A stretch of 64,000 nt of DNA, taken from NCBI GenBank assembly GCA_050951405.1, contig JBMNIZ010000016.1:142985-206984 (forward strand), given 5' to 3'. The stretch comes from JBMNIZ01 sp050951405. Lineage in GTDB: Bacteria; Bacillota; DULZ01. The position numbers were made by a program, and so were the translations under genes. The notes beneath the pieces were generated by a model that worked only from the letters and a program-made list of their open reading frames with translations, did no database searches and had not been told where the DNA came from. Below are positions 44,482-53,701 of the stretch, piece after piece; position 1 is the first letter of the stretch; the number at the start of each line of letters is the position of its first letter.

Positions 44482-44602
44482 ATCACCTTTTTAGTCGCCC
44501 AAAACAGCCAAGAAAAAATCATCAGCCTCAACAAATCCGGCACTATTACAATCTTGCCTGAGCCCATTTTAAATGGACAAGGAAGCGAATACCGGAAAAC
44601 TA

Positions 44603-45148
44603 TTAAAAATCGCGAGGCTTACAAATAATTTCCCTTACTTTCGTCTCAAAAAAGTTGTTGGAATGGGCCGGCCGAATAATAACGGAGGTATCGGCTCCCT
44701 CTGAGCTGCCGCCGATGGCTACAACATCCTGGCCGTAAGGAACATATCCCGCATCCAAGGCCATCCCCGCTATCTCCACACAAACCTTCAGCCCCTGACC
44801 CAACATCCGTAAACTCATGGCCACCAACTCCGCCGGGTATAAACCTCCAAACATATTTCGGACAGATCGATCAATGCCGGCCATCAAGTGGGGAGCAGTG
44901 AGGATTTTTACCCCTTTTTCCTCCAGTCTTTTTCTGGTCTCCTTGGCCATTTCATCTTCCCCCGGACCTTTAAAGCCCACATGATGGGTGACGCAAACTA
45001 TTTTAAATCCCCGGTCAAGGCAAAGCTCAGCTGTAGATCCTGTACAGGAAGCCACCACCACATACTCCAGGTCCAGTTCTTTTGCCCTTTTCAGCGCCAG
45101 TTCAACTGTCTTGACAGTGTTTTCTTTTCCCGGTTTTTCCCAATACAT
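44603..45148 (-). CDS. Stand-alone pyruvate-kinase C-terminal-like (PK_C) protein
   Basis: About 181 residues (MYWEKPGKENTVKTVELALKRA onward) matching the alpha/beta domain found at the C-terminus of pyruvate kinase but without the catalytic barrel. Features are VVVASCTGSTAELCLDRGFKIVCVTHHVGF, the MFGGLYPAELVAMSLRML helix and GGSSEGADTSVIIRPAHSNNFFE. Such proteins are common in Clostridia and archaea with no known role; a nucleotide- or effector-binding function is plausible. ATG at 45148 follows GGGGGTG by 7 bases; an earlier in-frame ATG at 45223 is less likely. Confidence 0.78.
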   Translation of the reverse strand: MYWEKPGKENTVKTVELALKRAKELDLEYVVVASCTGSTAELCLDRGFKIVCVTHHVGFKGPGEDEMAKETRKRLEEKGVKILTAPHLMAGIDRSVRNMFGGLYPAELVAMSLRMLGQGLKVCVEIAGMALDAGYVPYGQDVVAIGGSSEGADTSVIIRPAHSNNFFETKVREIICKPRDF

Positions 45149-45320
45149 CAGAGAACACCCCCATAATAACGCCTCAACTACGGCGTGATTATTATGTTTA
45201 TAAGACACATTATTCTCCATCAATATGGAAAAACCTGCCCCATTAAAACCCTAAATACGCCTGAAACTGTGAAAACAGCAAAAAGCGGCAAACCATCTTT
45301 ACCTGCGGCAGACTGGGAAG

Positions 45321-46072
45321 TTAGAGGATTTTACTTAGAAACTCCTTTGTTCGCGTATGTTTTGGCGAGGCAAAAAGCTCCGCTGGTGTATTCTCCTCCA
45401 CAATTCTCCCTTCATCCATGAAAAGAACCCGATCAGCCACCTCCCGGGCAAAGCCCATCTCGTGGGTAACTACCATCATCGTCATTCCTTCTTTGGCCAG
45501 GTCCTTCATCACAGACAGAACTTCCCCCACCAATTCAGGATCCAGGGCGGAAGTTGGTTCATCGAAAAGCATAATCTTAGGCTCCATGGACAAAGCGCGG
45601 GCAATGGCCACCCTTTGCTGCTGCCCTCCGGAAAGATGGTTAGGATAAGAGTGGGCCTTGTCTTCCAGTCCCACTTTTGCCAACAGCTTCATTCCTTCCT
45701 CCAGGGCTTTTTCCTTGGGTTTTTTAGAACCGTTAAAGGCCCTTCCATAACGTTTTCCAAGGCGGTACGATGGGGAAAAAGATTAAACCTTTGAAACACC
45801 ATGCCAATTTGCCGGCGCAGCCGGTAAATATCTTCCGCTTTGGCCGGCTGCCAGCGGCCGTTCTTCCACACTTTGCCAATGGGTTGGCCATCAATATAAA
45901 TCAGACCGGCATCAGTTTTCTCCAGGTAATTTATACATCGTAAAAGAGTGCTTTTACCGGAGCCGCTGGGACCGATAATCACCACCACTTCTCCCGCAGT
46001 TACTTCCATCGATATATCCCTCAGCACTTTTAAGCTGCCGAAGCTTTTACTGATATTACATATTTTTATCAT
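45321..46072 (-). pseudogene. Polar amino-acid ABC transporter ATPase, one frameshift
   Basis: GlnQ-like ATPase of about 250 residues. The N-terminal half (45689-46072) has Walker A GPSGSGKST and the Q-loop VFQRFNLFPH; the C-terminal half (45321-45692) has LSGGQQQRVAIARAL, Walker B IMLFDEPTSALDP and the His switch THEMGFA. The frames part at 45720-45725 in a run of six A on the coding strand (CTAAAAAACC); a seventh A restores one protein. Last gene of an operon glnH-glnP-glnQ type. Sequence error or slippage is possible. Confidence 0.85.
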
Positions 46073-46090
46073 CGGTATCCCCCGGTTAAA

Positions 46091-46744
46091 CTATTCGTAT
46101 ATAGCCAACCTTTTTTCAAGCAAATTGACAGCCACAGTAAAAAAGCTGGTCAGAATCAAGTACAAAACCGCCACGGTACCGTACAATTCAAAAGGACGAA
46201 AATAAGTAGCGTTTTGCAGCTGGGCAGTACGCAAAAGCTCTTCCATGGAAATAACTGAAACCAGCGCCACATCTTTAAGCAAGGTGATGAATTCATTTCC
46301 CATTGGGGGTAACAACCGGCGATAAGTCTGAGGAATGATCACCCGCCACATGGCTTGACTACAGGACATGCCCAGGGACAGGGCCGCTTCCATCTGGCCT
46401 TTTTCAATGGATTGGATGCCTGCCCTGATTATTTCCGCTATATAAGCACCCCCGCAAAGGCTTAAGCCGATCACCGCCGCCTGAAAAGGGGAAAGGACAA
46501 TGTCCACCGCCGGCAATCCATAATAAAGAAATACCAGTTGCACCAATAAGGGCACTCCGCGAAAGAACCAAGTATAAAACCCTCCTATGCAATTGAGAAC
46601 AGGCCTGTCCACTATTTTTGATAAAGCCACCACCAAACCAATGATGGTCCCGAAGAAAATGGCCAGGAGAGTTAACTGAATAGTCATTAAGGCCGCTTTC
46701 AGGAGCAAAGGCAATACCGACAGAATAAAGGAAAAGCTATCCAT
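46091..46744 (-). CDS. Polar amino-acid ABC transporter permease
   Basis: 217 residues, the GlnP/HisM family: five membrane helices, an inner-membrane component typical motif SLGMSCSQAMWRVIIPQTYRRLLPPMGNEFITLLKDVAL (the EAA loop) about residues 140-175, and FYTWFFRGVPLLVQL near the start. It is intact while both neighbours (ATPase and binding protein) carry frameshifts, and lies 18 bases from the ATPase gene. Confidence 0.92.
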   Translation of the reverse strand: MDSFSFILSVLPLLLKAALMTIQLTLLAIFFGTIIGLVVALSKIVDRPVLNCIGGFYTWFFRGVPLLVQLVFLYYGLPAVDIVLSPFQAAVIGLSLCGGAYIAEIIRAGIQSIEKGQMEAALSLGMSCSQAMWRVIIPQTYRRLLPPMGNEFITLLKDVALVSVISMEELLRTAQLQNATYFRPFELYGTVAVLYLILTSFFTVAVNLLEKRLAIYE

Positions 46745-46764
46745 ACTTGGTCACCTTGATTACA

Positions 46765-47612
46765 TTACTCCGCAATCACATTTTCACCAAACCACTCCAT
46801 GGAAATGGCTTCCAATGTACCATCACTTTTCATTTCCCGGATGATCCGGTTGAGTTCATCCAGAAGATCGGTATCCTCCTTGCGCACCGCAATGGCAAAT
46901 AGCTCCTCATTGATGGGGCAAGCAATTTTATATACTCCGGGGCGCTGCGCCAGATAATGAGCAGCAACCGTCACGTCAACAATAACAGCTTCTGTCCGGC
47001 CAATTTCCAGATCAGCCAAGGCTTCCGGAAACTGCTTGTATAGTTTAAGCTCCTTGATGCCTTCAATTTCTCTAGCCACCTGCTCTCCACTGCTGCCTCC
47101 CTGGGTACCAACAACCTTACCTGCCAGGTCTTCTGGTTTTTTAGGCTATCATATTCTTCTTTTACCAACATAACCACACCTGCAGTAACATAGGCATTAG
47201 TAAAATTAACTGCTTGCTGCCTTTCCGGCGTAACCGTCATGCCGGAAATAATAATATCGAATTTTTTGGACTGGAGAGAAGCGATTACTCCATCCCAATC
47301 AGTGGGCTGCCACTCCACTTTCACTCCCATTCTTTTGCCAATCTCATTTCCCATATCAATGTCGAAGCCGATTAACTGATTCTTGTCATCACGATAACCC
47401 ATTGGAGGATAAGAGTCATCCAGCCCCACCACCAAGACACCTCTATCTTTGATGGTCTGCAAAGCACTTGCCGACTCTGAAACAGCTGGTTCTTCGGAAC
47501 TCTACTCTCCATTATTTGCATTATTCGTTGCACTTTCTCCTCCGCATCCACCGCTTAGAATTGCCAGACCTAAAACAAGGACTAGGACAAAGACCAGTTT
47601 TGACTTTTTCAT
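46765..47612 (-). pseudogene. Polar amino-acid ABC binding lipoprotein, nonsense codon plus frameshift
   Basis: An extracellular solute-binding protein of about 280 residues. Signal peptide and lipobox (MKKSKLVFVLVLVLGLAIL, SGGC) start at 47612. A TAG at 47502-47504 stops the linker (NNGE*SSEEP). Translation could resume for the domain (LQTIKDRGVLVVGLDDSYPPMGYRD to MLVKEEYDSL) and shifts frame at 47137-47142, again in CTAAAAAACC. The remainder (47079-46765, VAREIEGIKEL to WFGENVIAE) is normal. Two independent defects suggest either real decay or poor sequence. The ligand is unknown. Confidence 0.82.
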
Positions 47613-47657
47613 CGGTTTTCTCTCTCCCTTTATTATGATAAATTTTATCCAAATAAC

Positions 47658-47687
47658 AATTTAGCTTGTTAACGGAATAAAAGTCAA
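47658..47687 (-). promoter_or_regulatory. Possible promoter of the amino-acid transporter operon
   Basis: TTGACT and TAAATT with an 18-base spacer, about 45 bases before the binding-protein gene. Weak -10. Confidence 0.35.
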
Positions 47688-47814
47688 GTCTTTTAACCGG
47701 CCTCAAGCTGAGAATAACCTCCAGATATTTCTTTTTTGCCCCTGTCATTGGGCAGGGCTCTGGCTGTCTAGATATTGGGAAAATATTCCATAAATGTAAA
47801 TAATAGCAGACAAT

Positions 47815-47843
47815 TTGACAGGATTAATTCCCTATGTTATGTT
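47815..47843 (+). promoter_or_regulatory. Promoter of tRNA-fMet
   Basis: TTGACA and TATGTT with a 17-base spacer, 20 bases before the tRNA. Confidence 0.6.
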
Positions 47844-47862
47844 ATAGAAGGGTGGTAACCAA

Positions 47863-47937
<75 letters not shown>

Positions 47938-47938
<1 letters not shown>

Positions 47939-47974
47939 ATAAGGAAAGGCTCCTATACGGAGCCTTTCCTTATT
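47938..47974. terminator. Shared terminator, tRNA-fMet and DUF362 gene
   Basis: 16-bp stem AATAAGGAAAGGCTCC with its complement, loop of 5, between the convergent tRNA and DUF362 gene; it holds the last codons of the latter. Confidence 0.75.
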
Positions 47975-49089
47975 GGTATAAGTTCTTCCAAAAAGCTTAC
48001 GATTTCACGGGCCCGGGGCGGACAACCAGGCAGGTATTCTGCACATCCGGAAGTGCAACTGCCAATTCCCACTCCTTGCATTTTCCTTCCTTTAAAACTC
48101 TGGCCCACAAAGAGTTTTTTGGGTAATTGATCCAGAAGGCCTCTTTCCTTGAAACGGGCTAAGGCATGGATCAAGCTTCCGTAACAGGGAGAGCAGGCCT
48201 GGTCCGCACAAACCCACTGCCCCAAATAGTCAACTTCCTGGCCAGGTATTATATTGCTGATCACAGGTGCTTCCAAATTGCAGTTCAATTCTACTACTTG
48301 GTCCGCCGTCAGCTTGAGAGGGCCCAGGCCTAATTCCGCCGCGTATTTGATATATTTTATCTGTTCAGGAGCATAACCCAGCAGTTCCGCCGCATAGATA
48401 TCACAAAACAAAGGATTTCTGCCGGCAATTACTCGCCCCATCAGAACAGGGTTGCCGCCCTCCTCATGGGTCAGATCGCCAATGATACCATCCACAATGA
48501 CCAGGTTGGAAGGAATGATTTTACTCAGACAGGCAATAGAGTAATGCAAATCAGACCGGTGGAAGCGCCTTTTTTCCTCATCGGGAATACATCCTTTCAG
48601 ATTTTTTAAAGCGCAGGTAATGCCGGTCTGACAGTGGGCTTTAAGGACAGGCATATTGATTAAGTAATCAACTTCCAGCACCTTCCTGCAAACTTTGATA
48701 TTCATCCCTTGAACCGCAATTTCCTGGTAATCGTCCTCTTTTAAATCCACAAGGGGAAGATTGAATTCATCGGCCAGTTCCTCATAACCACAAACCTGAA
48801 AAGCTTTTTTAGTACTGTCTCCCACCCAGGAACTCTCCAGGATCACTAATCTCTCAAAACCGTTGGAACATAAGTATTCTATTACCCCCCTCACCAGATG
48901 GGGAGAAGTGGTTGCTCCCCAGTCAGCCGGTTGGGCCACCACCAGGTTGGGTTTAATACCGATCAAAGGATTATCTGTTCCCAGGCATTCTAGATCGCGT
49001 CTGATATCCATCTTTTCCATGATGGTCCTTGCCATATTCTCCGGTTGATGACCATAAAGCACGTAAACCCTGTGCAAATGAAGATCCAC
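47953..49089 (-). CDS. DUF362 domain protein with Cys-rich tail
   Basis: 378 residues. The DUF362 part (about 30-270) includes GIKPNLVVAQPADWGATTSPHLVRG, VLKAHCQTGITCALKNLKGCIP and DLTHEEGGNPVLMGRVIAGRNPLFCD. The tail holds CADQACSPC, GSCTSGCAEYLPGCPP, enough Cys for an Fe-S cluster. Related proteins are proposed as metal- or cluster-dependent enzymes but the reaction is unknown. Single gene between tRNA-fMet and tRNA-Leu(GAG). Confidence 0.82.
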   Translation of the reverse strand: MDLHLHRVYVLYGHQPENMARTIMEKMDIRRDLECLGTDNPLIGIKPNLVVAQPADWGATTSPHLVRGVIEYLCSNGFERLVILESSWVGDSTKKAFQVCGYEELADEFNLPLVDLKEDDYQEIAVQGMNIKVCRKVLEVDYLINMPVLKAHCQTGITCALKNLKGCIPDEEKRRFHRSDLHYSIACLSKIIPSNLVIVDGIIGDLTHEEGGNPVLMGRVIAGRNPLFCDIYAAELLGYAPEQIKYIKYAAELGLGPLKLTADQVVELNCNLEAPVISNIIPGQEVDYLGQWVCADQACSPCYGSLIHALARFKERGLLDQLPKKLFVGQSFKGRKMQGVGIGSCTSGCAEYLPGCPPRAREIVSFLEELIPIRKGSV

Positions 49090-49094
49090 CCCCG

Positions 49095-49128
49095 AAAAAA
49101 TAAAACGTGGGAAATTAACCCACGTTTG
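49095..49128 (-). terminator. Terminator of tRNA-Leu (GAG)
   Basis: AAACGTGGG/CCCACGTTT stem with ATTTTTT on the minus strand. Confidence 0.8.
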
Positions 49129-49136
49129 ATGTGAAA

Positions 49137-49221
49137 TGGTGTCGGAGGAGGGACTTGAACCCTCACGGTGTTAACCACACGCCCCTCAAACGTGCGCGTC
49201 TGCCGGTTCCGCCACTCCGAC
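49137..49221 (-). tRNA. tRNA-Leu (GAG)
   Basis: Class II tRNA with a long variable arm, acceptor GTCGGAG with CTCCGAC and encoded CCA; anticodon GAG in loop TTGAGGG. Confidence 0.92.
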
Positions 49222-49282
49222 CCGGTTCAAAGATAATATATCACGGGCACGGCAAGCCGTCAAGTTCTGAGAGAAACCAAAA

Positions 49283-50170
49283 TTAAGGTAAAGTCAAAAA
49301 TTGGTCCTCCAAAGCTGGGAGCAAAGCTTGGGCTCCCGGCTTCAGTCCATAATAGCCGGGAATACCTGTTAATGACCAGATCAAGGCTACCTGGCCGGGA
49401 ATTGTGTCAATATGATCGATGACAATGTCCGCATAGTTTCGATAATGGGAAACGTAAGAATAAGCCGCCCCACTGGGTTCCACTCCCACTGTTAAGACGC
49501 CTTTTTCACGAACCAGTTTCATTAAAGGCAAATCAAATTCCCGGACTAAGACGCTGTTTTCATCTTTTGCTCCACCTACGATAATAGCCGCATCAAAAGT
49601 ATCTCCATACCGCCCGGCGGTTTTGATCAGTCCAGCTTTCTCCAGTTCCAGCTGTAAGGTGCTTTTCTCTGAAAGAAAAAGCATCTTGCCAATTTCCTCA
49701 GCAAGAAAGGAATAACAATCAATTTCTGATATGCTGTCGCTTAAACCATTGATGACCCGGGCCAGTTCTTTCCCTTTTGCTCCCAGTCCGGAAGAGATAC
49801 TGGTCACCGAAACCACTTCTGCTCCTGCTTCTTCCAATTTGGTCAGCAGGTTAGGCGACACCCCATAACCTCCCGTCTCAATAATCGCCAGCCGCTGATC
49901 AGTTAAGCACTCCTTGATCAAAAGAGGGACCGCGCTTTCGGCAAAACCATTGAGCCAGCCTATAGTCCTTTTGTATTCTTCTATTTCCTTCTGGACAGCC
50001 AAGTTTTTCTCCCTCAGTAGTCTAAAGTCGTTTTCCAGGCGATCGATGAGTATTTTCTGCTCTTTGACCAGGGTTTCATCGCCTACCATGGTAACTCCCA
50101 CAATAATCCCCAGACCAAGAGAGAGAAAGACTGCTACAAGAGAGGCAATATGGTATCTGAGATCAAACAA
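49283..50170 (-). CDS. MctB/SteB-like (DUF3186) membrane-anchored coiled-coil protein
   Basis: 295 residues. One N-terminal membrane helix (MFDLRYHIASLVAVFLSLGLGIIVG), a coiled coil (35-70) and a globular domain with AIIETGGYGVSPNLLTKLEEAGAEVVSV and VEPSGAAYSYVSHYR. This is the family annotated as copper transporter MctB or SteB; in Firmicutes it is often linked with the SteA-like protein of the cell division area. Here it stands after the oligopeptide-type binding protein (69 bases). A transport role is not supported by one helix. Confidence 0.8.
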   Translation of the reverse strand: MFDLRYHIASLVAVFLSLGLGIIVGVTMVGDETLVKEQKILIDRLENDFRLLREKNLAVQKEIEEYKRTIGWLNGFAESAVPLLIKECLTDQRLAIIETGGYGVSPNLLTKLEEAGAEVVSVTSISSGLGAKGKELARVINGLSDSISEIDCYSFLAEEIGKMLFLSEKSTLQLELEKAGLIKTAGRYGDTFDAAIIVGGAKDENSVLVREFDLPLMKLVREKGVLTVGVEPSGAAYSYVSHYRNYADIVIDHIDTIPGQVALIWSLTGIPGYYGLKPGAQALLPALEDQFLTLP

Positions 50171-50239
50171 GGACCAGCGCCTCCCTCTATCGGAGCTTTG
50201 AGTTTAGTATGGGGCTAAACATTTGGGCTTATACCACGT

Positions 50240-51856
50240 TCATTTTTCCCTGGCGACTTTTCCCCAAGCTATCATTCCGCCGGATACTTCCCCATCAATT
50301 TCAACACCAGGCTGTGTAATGAGAGTATTCCTTTTTTCCAGCAAGGCAATTAGCGGAGCCTGGTTCATAATCATTTGCTCCAACTGCAGCAGACTCTCCA
50401 GGCGGTCTCCATCTGTTTCTGCCCCGGACTGGATAAATTCTCGGAGCTCATGAAAAGCCTGATCGAAAAATCCGGCACTGAAATAATGGCCTGGAAAATA
50501 CAGGTTAGCATCCAGGAAGCTTTCCGCCAGAGGAACCGAAATGGGCCAATAGTATAAATAAAAACCCAAATCGCCGGCTTTTAAAGCCTGAATAAAACTT
50601 TCCTCTGGAAAAGACTGCAGTTCAAGGATCAATCCAGCCGCTGCCAACTGGTTTTTGATTTTTTCTGCCAGGGAAGGGAGATCACCCACCAACGGGTAGG
50701 AAAGAACTAAATTGCTTTCCGGCATGTCCCCTAACAGGCGCCGGGCCTCCTGGGGATCATACCGGTAAGATATCAGAGGGCTTCTTTCCCGGAGTAACCG
50801 GCGAGGCAGCAAACCTTCCATGGGACCTGCGCCTGTGACTCCCGCGGCTAGAAACTCCCTATTTACGGCTAAACTGACTGCCTGCCTTAATTCCGGCAGA
50901 TCATAAGGCTGATGTCCGGGATGAAATCCCAAGAAGATCACTTCATTCCCCAGGCTGGACTCAAAGAAGCGATCTTGTGAAGTCCCTTCATTTTTTGGGA
51001 AGGTCCCCACAAAACCCAAGTCCAGGTATTCCCCATGCCAATCTGCCCAAAGAGATTCCGGGTCCGTGTAAAAATAAAATTCAAGCCTGTCAGTCAAGGA
51101 CATTTCTCCATGATACTGGGTAAATCTCTGGACCGACAAAAGGCGCTGATCAATCCATTCCACAAAAGAAAAGGGTCCCGTGCCCACTAAAACAGGGGCC
51201 GGCGCCAGATAACTGCCGGGGCTGCCATAACGTTCACCCAGCAGTTCAACCACCTGCCTATCGATTACGGAAGCCGCCGGGTGAGTTAAATAATCAAGAA
51301 AGCTGTTAATGGGACTCTCCAATTGCACCTGTAATAATCCGTCATCAAGCGCTTTGATCCCGGTTACCTCTGAATTTTTCCCCTGGAGAAATTCCTCGGC
51401 GCCTTCAATCCGGGAAAAAATATAAAACAGATCATGGGCATGCCCTTTTTTCAGAAATCTTTCCCAAGAATACTTCACATCACTGGCAGTCATGGATCGG
51501 CCGGTATGAAATGTAACCCCCTTTTTCAGGGTAAAAGTGTAGCTGGTTCTGCTTTCATCCAAACTCCATTCTTCCACTAAACTTGGTACCAATTGGCCGG
51601 TGATCCCGTCATAAGAAAAGAGCCCTTCATAGATGGATTTTGCTATGTGCAGTTCCGGCAAAGTTTTGACCTTAACCGGATCCAGGCTTTTCATCTCTCC
51701 TAAAAAACCGGCCCTGATAACCAGGGGCTGGTTTTTCAAAGCAGCTTCCTCCGGGATGGAGTTCTGGCCTCCTTGCTGTTGCCGGCAACCGGCAGCAGCA
51801 AGGAGCAAGAAGATGAAGATGAGAATAAGAAGAAATACTCTCTTTATCCCGCTCAT
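50240..51856 (-). CDS. ABC-type peptide-binding lipoprotein (SBP family 5)
   Basis: 538 residues with lipobox LAAAGC. SBP_bac_5 fold: ELHIAKSIYEGLFSYD, LVPSLVEEWSLDESRTSYTFTLKKGVTFHTGRSMTASDVKYSWERFL and PELRQAVSLAVNREFLAAG are standard family blocks. No permease or ATPase gene is adjacent; it may work with a system elsewhere or as a sensor. ATG after CAGGAGGG. Ligand unknown. Confidence 0.9.
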   Translation of the reverse strand: MSGIKRVFLLILIFIFLLLAAAGCRQQQGGQNSIPEEAALKNQPLVIRAGFLGEMKSLDPVKVKTLPELHIAKSIYEGLFSYDGITGQLVPSLVEEWSLDESRTSYTFTLKKGVTFHTGRSMTASDVKYSWERFLKKGHAHDLFYIFSRIEGAEEFLQGKNSEVTGIKALDDGLLQVQLESPINSFLDYLTHPAASVIDRQVVELLGERYGSPGSYLAPAPVLVGTGPFSFVEWIDQRLLSVQRFTQYHGEMSLTDRLEFYFYTDPESLWADWHGEYLDLGFVGTFPKNEGTSQDRFFESSLGNEVIFLGFHPGHQPYDLPELRQAVSLAVNREFLAAGVTGAGPMEGLLPRRLLRERSPLISYRYDPQEARRLLGDMPESNLVLSYPLVGDLPSLAEKIKNQLAAAGLILELQSFPEESFIQALKAGDLGFYLYYWPISVPLAESFLDANLYFPGHYFSAGFFDQAFHELREFIQSGAETDGDRLESLLQLEQMIMNQAPLIALLEKRNTLITQPGVEIDGEVSGGMIAWGKVAREK

Positions 51857-51907
51857 ATTTAACCCTCCTGGGTTTTCAGAAATACTGAGGGAAAAACGTT
51901 ACTATTC

Positions 51908-51930
51908 AAAAAAAACCGGTGCAACCCGGT
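51908..51930 (-). terminator. Terminator after nicotinate phosphoribosyltransferase
   Basis: ACCGG/CCGGT stem followed by seven T on the minus strand. Confidence 0.75.
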
Positions 51931-51942
51931 CTTTTCGACACT

Positions 51943-52983
51943 CTATTGGATTTTTTCCAAGCGTTGATTAGGGGTAATGCCCGGCAAACGTCCTCTTTTC
52001 GCAATGGGTTTACCGGCCACTTCCTTCAGGTCCAGAGTCATATCAATGGGAGGTGCGGCCGCAATGAAACTGCCCACCCCGAAAGCATCAGCACCCGCTT
52101 CTGCCAGAAGCCTCAGCTTCTCCGGATAAAGCCCGCCGGACACAAATATCTGCACATGGTTAAATCCTTCCGCATCTAAGCGAAAGCGAACTTCCTTGAC
52201 CAGATCCGGTGTCACCCCACCTCGTTCACTGGGTGTATCCAGGCGAATGCCGTCTAAAGCCCGTCCCAGCTCCCGCGCCAGCCTGAGTGCTTCTTCCGCT
52301 TCATCTTTAAAAGTATCCACCAACATCAGGCGCTTGGCGCCGGCAGGCATGACCTGATGATATACCTTAGCAGTTTGAACCGTATCCCCAATAATCAGAA
52401 AGACTGCATGGGGTACTGTTCCTACAGGTTCCCGGCCCATCAATTTGGCTCCCAGGATACAACTGGCTCCGTCGGCTCCTCCCACCAGAGCCGCTCTTTC
52501 CATAACCGGAGCAACTGCCGGATGCACATGCCTCGCTCCAAAACAGAAAATGGGCTTGCCTGCAGCCGCTTCCTTGGCTTGTCGGGCAGCAGTAGCCCAA
52601 CCGCTGGAACTGGCCAGCATCCCTAAAAGGACCGTCTCAAAAGCACCAAAGGCTCGATACGGCCCCTTGATTCTCAGCAGGACCTCTTTTGCCCGGAACG
52701 GAGCTCCTTCCGGCAAAGCCCAAATCTCCACTTCTTTATCCTTAAGAAGGTTTTTCACTTCTTCCATACCGGCCAAAATACCGTCCCGACGACCGAATAC
52801 TTCTCCCACCACTTCCGTATCAGCCAAATCCTGGTGTTTAAGAATCTCCAGGGTTCGAATAAAATAAATATCCGTGGTTGTTCCCGCAGCAATTTCTTCG
52901 TGACTTGCCGAAAAAAATTTGCGCTGCGGATCCAGCGAAAGCTGTTCCACTTGTTTCATTGTTGTGATTTCTGTAATTGGCAC
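51943..52983 (-). CDS. Nicotinate phosphoribosyltransferase
   Basis: 346 residues, short archaeal/clostridial type of NAPRTase (NAD salvage, nicotinate plus PRPP). Family blocks: FFSASHEEIAAGTTTDIYFIRT, FGRRDGILAG, FGARHVHPAVAPVMERAALVGGADGASC and IRLDTPSERGGVTPDLV, with the PRPP-site region VSGGLYPEKLRLLAEAGADAFGVGS. GTG at 52983 is chosen since AGAGGTGG lies 5 bases upstream; the open frame extends 91 codons further into slt without homology. It follows slt and ends at a terminator. Confidence 0.92.
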   Translation of the reverse strand: MPITEITTMKQVEQLSLDPQRKFFSASHEEIAAGTTTDIYFIRTLEILKHQDLADTEVVGEVFGRRDGILAGMEEVKNLLKDKEVEIWALPEGAPFRAKEVLLRIKGPYRAFGAFETVLLGMLASSSGWATAARQAKEAAAGKPIFCFGARHVHPAVAPVMERAALVGGADGASCILGAKLMGREPVGTVPHAVFLIIGDTVQTAKVYHQVMPAGAKRLMLVDTFKDEAEEALRLARELGRALDGIRLDTPSERGGVTPDLVKEVRFRLDAEGFNHVQIFVSGGLYPEKLRLLAEAGADAFGVGSFIAAAPPIDMTLDLKEVAGKPIAKRGRLPGITPNQRLEKIQ

Positions 52984-53068
52984 TGGTTCCACCTCTTGCT
53001 GCCTTCCTTTTTGCAAGTTGTATTCGTTATCCACCGCAAAAAACCTTTTTTTCTGCCCAATATGCTCT

Positions 53069-53626
53069 TTATGTATAAATTTTTCGATAGATTTCATAAT
53101 CCCGGAGAACCCGCTGGACAAAATCCCTGGTCTCCGCAAAAGGTATTTTCTCCAACTGATCTTTTTCACCCGCCCAAAGGCCTTGCTCAATCCATTGCCG
53201 GACATTGCCCCGTCCTCCATTATAGGCCGCCAGGGCAAGCGGCAGATTTCCTCCAAACTCCTGGAGCAAATTGGCCAAATACCAGCACCCTATTTTAGTG
53301 TTGTATTCTATTTCAAATAGCTTTTCAGAATCATACTGTTCTCCTAGCTGTTTAGCGACCCATTCCGCCGTTTCCGGCATTAACTGCATCAGGCCCCGAG
53401 CCCCCATCCTGGACTGAGCCTGGGGACGAAATTTGCTCTCCACTCTAATCAGAGCCATCACCAGATAAGGATCCACTTCCGCCGCCTGTGCCTGGAGAAA
53501 AATAGTCTGCCGGTAGGGTAAAGGATAATACAACCGCCAAAACCAAGGTAAACCTAAAAGAAAAATTATCCCGGCCAAAACCAGCATCCACCATATCAAC
53601 TTAAAACCATTTAATGGTTTGCCCAT
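53069..53626 (-). CDS. Lytic transglycosylase (Slt family)
   Basis: 185 residues: an N-terminal membrane helix (12-33) then the SLT domain with the catalytic Glu in ALIRVESKFRPQAQSRMGARGLMQLMP and IGCWYLANLLQEFGGNLPLALAAYNGG. It cleaves peptidoglycan glycan strands outside the membrane. It follows coaE by about 75 bases in a mutM-coaE-slt group usual for these Clostridia. Confidence 0.93.
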   Translation of the reverse strand: MGKPLNGFKLIWWMLVLAGIIFLLGLPWFWRLYYPLPYRQTIFLQAQAAEVDPYLVMALIRVESKFRPQAQSRMGARGLMQLMPETAEWVAKQLGEQYDSEKLFEIEYNTKIGCWYLANLLQEFGGNLPLALAAYNGGRGNVRQWIEQGLWAGEKDQLEKIPFAETRDFVQRVLRDYEIYRKIYT

Positions 53627-53701
53627 CCCTCTACCCCGAATGTTTATTTTTCATGTCACCAATTCCAGTCTTGCCGGCCAATCAAAACCGATCATTTTCC
53701 T

